Below are positions 7,033 to 10,134 of a stretch of 10,134 nucleotides of DNA, in pieces. The DNA lies in the NCBI GenBank assembly GCA_027066965.1, contig JAMOMT010000115.1, forward strand, positions 1 to 10,134, given 5' to 3'. The notes beneath the pieces are model-generated. The model worked only from the letters and a program-made list of their open reading frames with translations, searched no databases and was not told the DNA's origin. Position 1 is the stretch's first letter, and every line of letters begins with the position of its first letter. This DNA comes from Archaeoglobaceae archaeon. GTDB lineage: Archaea; Halobacteriota; Archaeoglobi; Archaeoglobales; Archaeoglobaceae. The translations under genes and the position numbers were made by a program.

Positions 7033-7045
7033 AAAAAACAAAAAA
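7033..7045 (-). terminator. T-tract terminator after malate dehydrogenase
   Basis: The minus strand reads TTTTTTGTTTTTT immediately past the malate dehydrogenase stop, facing the enolase terminator. The convergent pair is cleanly separated by about 100 bp. Confidence 0.65.
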
Positions 7046-7942
7046 TCAGTAACCGAGTTTTCTTAGCCACTCCTTAAGGACTTCAGCGCTTTTCCTAAGG
7101 TTGCTCAAGTCTTCCTCGCCCAGCTCAAGCTCAACAACCTTCTCGACCCCGTTCTCGCCTATAACTGCGGGAACTCCCAGAGACACGCCCTCTATCCCGT
7201 ACTCTCCTTCGAGCACGACGCTGGCTGGTATGACCTCCTTAGTGTCCTCAACAACCGCTCTGACCATCCTGTATATGCAAACTGCCGGCCCAAAAATAGT
7301 AGCTCCCTTCTTCTTTATGACCTCGGCAGCTATGGCCCTAGTCCTCTCGAGGACTTCGTCCCAGTTCTCTTCCCCTGCAACACTCTTCGGCACGAACATT
7401 GTATCTCCGTGCTCTCCGATCACAATCGCCTTCTCAACAGCCTCAGCAGAGATGCCAGCTCTCCTTGCCATGAGCCTTAGGCGGGAAGTATCCAATAAGC
7501 CGCCCATGCCGAAGACTTCATGTCTGCTCTTGCCACAAAGCTCGTTCAATTCCTTCCACATCACGTAGTTCATCACATCCATCGGGTTGGTTACCGTTAT
7601 CACTTTTGCATTACAACAGACCTCAGCTATTTTGCTGGCTATGCTCTTCACGATTCCGGCGTTCTTCTCAGCCAGATCGAGCCTCGTCATTCCCGGCTTC
7701 CTCGCCATTCCAGCTGAAACGATTACTACCTCACAGCCCTCAAGCAATGAGTAGTCGTCTCCTCCGACAACCTCCGGATACTTTCCCATCGCAGAAGCTG
7801 CGTGGGCTATGTCCTCAGCCTCTCCCTCTGCTAGCTCTCCTGCTATATCGACGAGAGCTACGTCAACGTCCATGTTCATGACGCAGACGAATGCGGAAGT
7901 AGCCCCTATCCTACCGGCTCCGACGAATCCTACTTTTGGCAT
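7046..7942 (-). CDS. mdh: NAD-dependent malate dehydrogenase (LDH-like family)
   Basis: The enzyme oxidises malate to oxaloacetate with NAD(P)+. It has 298 residues, about the size of the A. fulgidus protein as I remember it. The Rossmann motif GAGRIG is at 8-13, and D32 at the end of the second strand favours NAD over NADP. The substrate loop reads ARKPGMTRLDL. R81 at the specificity position, where lactate dehydrogenases have glutamine, points to malate, and R87 is the second substrate arginine. Catalytic H178 lies in GEHGD, with D151 and R154 completing the proton relay and carboxylate grip. The ATG at 7942 has a strong ribosome-binding site, GAGGTGA, four bases upstream. It follows the rhodanese-fusion flavoprotein on the same strand after 67 bp, with its own AT-rich promoter region between them. 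Confidence 0.95.
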   Translation of the reverse strand: MPKVGFVGAGRIGATSAFVCVMNMDVDVALVDIAGELAEGEAEDIAHAASAMGKYPEVVGGDDYSLLEGCEVVIVSAGMARKPGMTRLDLAEKNAGIVKSIASKIAEVCCNAKVITVTNPMDVMNYVMWKELNELCGKSRHEVFGMGGLLDTSRLRLMARRAGISAEAVEKAIVIGEHGDTMFVPKSVAGEENWDEVLERTRAIAAEVIKKKGATIFGPAVCIYRMVRAVVEDTKEVIPASVVLEGEYGIEGVSLGVPAVIGENGVEKVVELELGEEDLSNLRKSAEVLKEWLRKLGY

Positions 7943-7946
7943 CGTT

Positions 7947-7953
7947 TCACCTC
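7947..7953 (-). promoter_or_regulatory. Ribosome-binding site of mdh
   Basis: GAGGTGA on the minus strand, four bases before the ATG at 7942, is the best anti-SD match in the window and sets the spacing used to judge the SurE and rhodanese-fusion starts. Confidence 0.8.
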
Positions 7954-7980
7954 TTTTGAGATTTAGATTGCAGTTTCAAG

Positions 7981-8000
7981 AAAATAAATAATAAATAAAA
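7981..8000 (-). promoter_or_regulatory. AT-rich promoter of mdh, also a likely terminator of the upstream gene
   Basis: On the minus strand this is a T/A run of TTTATT units directly after the stop of the rhodanese-fusion gene. The U-rich transcript could end that gene, and the TTTATTAT core is placed to start mdh with a leader of about 20 bases carrying the ribosome-binding site. Confidence 0.45.
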
Positions 8001-8009
8001 ACCAAAAAG

Positions 8010-9692
8010 CTAACGCTCTCCAACCTCTATTCCGTAGTGCTCGAGAACAGGCTGGAAGAACGCGTATCCACCGTCAACTACCTTAACTTTCTTACCTTTC
8101 TGTGTAAGAAATCTCGCGGCCTCGTAGCTCCTCGTTCCGACCTGACATATTAGTATCGCTTCTTCAGGCACCTCATCAACTCTCTCCCTCAGCTCCGAAA
8201 GCGGGATGTTAATCACTCTCTCATCCTTAACACTTCTCGCCTTGAACTCCTTCTCAGTTCTGACGTCGATTACTGTGAACTTTTCGTCGCTCATTAGCAT
8301 CCTCGCAAAATTCACGGCATTTATAGACTCAACCAGACCTCTCAGTTTATTGTCAACCATGTTCGCCGCCGCAATTATCAGATCTATTGCCGTAGAGAAC
8401 GGAGGAGCATAAGCAAGGTCGAAGTTCGTCAAGTCAATGGCCTTGGCACCCATCTGAATAGCTGAAACTGCCACGTCGAGCCTCTTGTCTATAACTCCGA
8501 GTCCAGCAGCCTGACAGCCCACGAGCCTTCCATTCTTGTCAGCTATCAGCTTTATCCTTATCGGCCTGTGCTCCGGGTGGAAGTGGAACCTGTCAGCTCC
8601 GGCCACGCATCCCACAACTGCTCCATCTACCTCCCTCTCGCACAGCCCAGTTCTACCGATGCTCATTCCGAATATCTGGAATATAGCAGTCCCCAGAACT
8701 CCGGGGAACTTCGAGTCTATCCCGCAGATGTTGTCTCCTATCACTCTGCCCTGCTTGTTCGCAACAGAGCCCATTGGTGTGTAAACTGGCTTGCCTGTAA
8801 GCAAGTGTATGCATTCAACGCAGTCTCCTCCGGCGTAAATGTTCTTATCGGAGGTCTGCATCTTCTCGTTTACCTTTATTGCTCCGGTCTCACCTATCTC
8901 TAGTCCAGCCTTCTTTGCGAGTTCGACGTTCGGCCTCACTCCCGCAGCAACCACTACGAGGTCTGTCTCCACCTCTTCCCCGTTAATGATGACGCCCGTA
9001 ACCTTCTCGCCATCGTTCAGAATCTTCTCGACCTTGGATGAAAGTCTGAGGTTTATTCCTTTAGCTCTTATGTGATTCTCCACCATCCTCGCTATCTCTT
9101 CGTCAAGCATTGTTGGCAGGATGTGATCCATTATCTCAACGATCGTTACGTTCATGTCGAGGTTGTGCAAAGCTTCCGCACACTCCATGCCTATCAAACC
9201 AGCTCCGATTATCACAGCATTCTCGGCATCCTCCTCCCAGGCGTCGAGTATTCTTTCGGCATCCTCAACGCCGTGAAGGTGAACTATGCCCTCAACATCC
9301 TCGTCTATCCCCTCGATCGGTGGTTTCACCGGTTTTGAGCCCGTAGCGACGATCAGGTAGTCGTAGCTGAACTCGTCCTCCTTGCCCTCCTTGTTTACAG
9401 TTTTGACGAGTTTTTTCTCCCTATTGATTTCTATCGCTTTAGTCTCAGTTAGAACATCTATGTTCTTGACTTTCTTGAAGTAGTTCACGTCTCTTACAGC
9501 CCCATAAGTCGTTTCAAGCAGATTCCTTGGCTCTTGAAGCATCCCACCGACGTAAAACGGCAAACCGCATCTCGAAATTGAGGGGTACTTCCCTGCCTCT
9601 ATAACTGTTAACTTTGCCTCATCGTTGAGCCTTCTTATTCTCGCCGCTGCCTTCAAACCAGCAGCTCCACCACCGATAACGACGATCTCCAA
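8010..9692 (-). CDS. CoA-disulfide reductase/NADH oxidase-like flavoprotein fused to a rhodanese domain
   Basis: Read from TTG at 9692 the protein has 560 residues. Residues 1-450 form a flavoprotein disulfide reductase: GGGAAG at 7-12 binds FAD, C42 in SISRCGLPFY is the single redox cysteine of the CoA-disulfide reductase/NADH oxidase group, GAGLIG at 163-168 binds NAD(P)H, and IYAGGD at 285-290 is the second FAD motif. DLAYAPPFS (425-433) matches the dimer-interface tyrosine motif. Residues about 455-556 are a rhodanese domain with DVRTEKEF and the persulfide loop CQVGTRS (C516). Such fusions reduce CoA-persulfides, polysulfides or CoA disulfide with NAD(P)H, which is the role I infer. The TTG start is chosen because AGGTGA lies four bases before it and gives the family's usual N-terminus, MEIVVIGGG. 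GTG at 9707 is second choice. The open frame extends to 9839 but would overlap divergent moeA. Confidence 0.9.
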   Translation of the reverse strand: MEIVVIGGGAAGLKAAARIRRLNDEAKLTVIEAGKYPSISRCGLPFYVGGMLQEPRNLLETTYGAVRDVNYFKKVKNIDVLTETKAIEINREKKLVKTVNKEGKEDEFSYDYLIVATGSKPVKPPIEGIDEDVEGIVHLHGVEDAERILDAWEEDAENAVIIGAGLIGMECAEALHNLDMNVTIVEIMDHILPTMLDEEIARMVENHIRAKGINLRLSSKVEKILNDGEKVTGVIINGEEVETDLVVVAAGVRPNVELAKKAGLEIGETGAIKVNEKMQTSDKNIYAGGDCVECIHLLTGKPVYTPMGSVANKQGRVIGDNICGIDSKFPGVLGTAIFQIFGMSIGRTGLCEREVDGAVVGCVAGADRFHFHPEHRPIRIKLIADKNGRLVGCQAAGLGVIDKRLDVAVSAIQMGAKAIDLTNFDLAYAPPFSTAIDLIIAAANMVDNKLRGLVESINAVNFARMLMSDEKFTVIDVRTEKEFKARSVKDERVINIPLSELRERVDEVPEEAILICQVGTRSYEAARFLTQKGKKVKVVDGGYAFFQPVLEHYGIEVGER

Positions 9693-9696
9693 GTTA

Positions 9697-9702
9697 TCAC
9701 CT
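9697..9702 (-). promoter_or_regulatory. Ribosome-binding site deciding a TTG start
   Basis: AGGTGA on the minus strand, four bases before TTG 9692-9690. It lies downstream of the competing GTG at 9707, so it can only serve the TTG. Confidence 0.7.
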
Positions 9703-9742
9703 GTCACGCGTAGGTTTGCAGGCAGATAAAAGTTATCATCAG

Positions 9743-9752
9743 GCTTATAAAC
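9743..9752. promoter_or_regulatory. TATA box between divergent rhodanese-fusion gene and moeA
   Basis: GCTTATAAAC contains a self-complementary TTATAA core. It is centred about 29 bp before the moeA ATG (9777), which has no ribosome-binding site, and about 55 bp before the TTG at 9692, leaving room for a leader with AGGTGA. A second AT stretch, TTTTATCT on the minus strand (about 9724-9731), could be an alternative for the flavoprotein gene. AACCGTT occurs twice at 13 bp spacing (9750-9756 and 9763-9769), a possible operator. Confidence 0.5.
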
Positions 9753-9776
9753 CGTTTTGAACAACCGTTCATAACA

Positions 9777-10134
9777 ATGATCCTTGAAAGGAGAAAAGCA
9801 AGAGATGCTTTGATGGAGTTTTTGGGCAGGATAAAGCATAGAACGGGTGTAGAGGTCGTTGAAACGCTAAATGCCGTGGGCAGAGTTCTCGCTGAGGACG
9901 TGAGGGCAGAGGTAACACTACCACCGTTTGATAGGGCAGCTATGGACGGCTACGCTGTTAGGGCTGAAGATACGTTTGGTGCGAGCTTTTCAAGCCCGGT
10001 TATTCTAAACGTGGTTGGAGAGGTCGAAACTGGGGAAAAACCGGAAGTTGAAGTGGGAAGGGGAGAGGCAGTAAGAATTGCGACTGGAGCTGTCATGCCT
10101 GCCAAAGCCAACGCTGTTGTTATGGTGGAGTACA
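9777..10134 (+). CDS. moeA: Molybdopterin molybdenumtransferase MoeA, N-terminal part, truncated by the window edge
   Basis: The frame is open for 119 codons to the right edge. MoeA inserts molybdate or tungstate into adenylated molybdopterin, the last step of the common cofactor pathway. LPPFDRAAMDGYAVRAED at 48-65 holds the conserved MDGYA element, and GEAVRIATGAVMP at 96-108 carries the signature threonine T103. The early helix and GRVLAEDV at 35-42 also fit. The remaining two thirds, including the later active-site acids, are outside the window. ATG at 9777 is favoured: the TATA box is about 29 bp upstream and the motifs are at normal distances. The message would be nearly leaderless. It is divergent from the rhodanese-fusion gene across 84 bp; a shared sulfur or redox control is possible but not shown. 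Confidence 0.93.
   Translation, partial: MILERRKARDALMEFLGRIKHRTGVEVVETLNAVGRVLAEDVRAEVTLPPFDRAAMDGYAVRAEDTFGASFSSPVILNVVGEVETGEKPEVEVGRGEAVRIATGAVMPAKANAVVMVEY

Noticed and set aside
7046..7942. Lactate dehydrogenase as the identity of mdh
   Set aside because: R81 stands at the specificity position where lactate dehydrogenases carry glutamine.
9693..9839. 49-codon N-terminal extension of the reductase-rhodanese gene
   Set aside because: It overlaps the divergent moeA start, matches no known extension of the family, and a ribosome-binding site sits just before TTG 9692.

Overview
The window looks like ordinary chromosome from a hyperthermophilic euryarchaeon of the Archaeoglobales. The reasons are the Archaeoglobus-type malate dehydrogenase, TATA-like boxes placed about 25-30 bp before many start codons (leaderless transcription), GGTGA ribosome-binding sites, frequent GTG/TTG starts, a tRNA with no encoded CCA, and a mix of NADH oxidase, NDH-2-like, LarE and MoeA genes. 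The species cannot be named from the sequence alone. As far as I recall the malate dehydrogenase is similar but not identical to that of A. fulgidus, so a relative seems likely.

Layout from left to right. Positions 1-230 (minus) are the start of a P-loop ATPase that runs off the edge. Upstream of it on the same strand is a COG0731-type radical SAM enzyme (297-1211). It is divergent from a type I phosphomannose isomerase, manA (1261-2142, plus). A run of minus-strand genes follows: a 68-residue ribbon-helix-helix protein (2216-2422), an NDH-2-like flavoprotein (2509-3561), the nucleotidase SurE (3655-4443, apparently starting at CTG) and a LarE-type sulfur transferase (4541-5278). A tRNA-Val(CAC) gene (5333-5405) and enolase (5652-6944) lie on the plus strand. 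Malate dehydrogenase (7046-7942) and a CoA-disulfide-reductase/rhodanese fusion (8010-9692) are on the minus strand. The first 119 codons of moeA (from 9777, plus) close the window.

The genes are mostly central housekeeping: sugar-phosphate and glycolytic enzymes, NAD(H) redox chemistry, sulfur transfer and molybdenum/tungsten cofactor insertion. They do not form one pathway or a long operon; nearly every gene has its own TATA-like element. In three divergent pairs a single near-symmetric AT box lies at a usable distance from both starts.

I saw no CRISPR array, insertion sequence, integrase, phage gene or obvious new system. The items most worth a second look are the SurE start (CTG directly after an in-frame TAA), the orphan ribbon-helix-helix protein with its acidic linker and LGY tail, the three-cysteine LarE, the enolase catalytic-loop variant and the shared divergent promoters.
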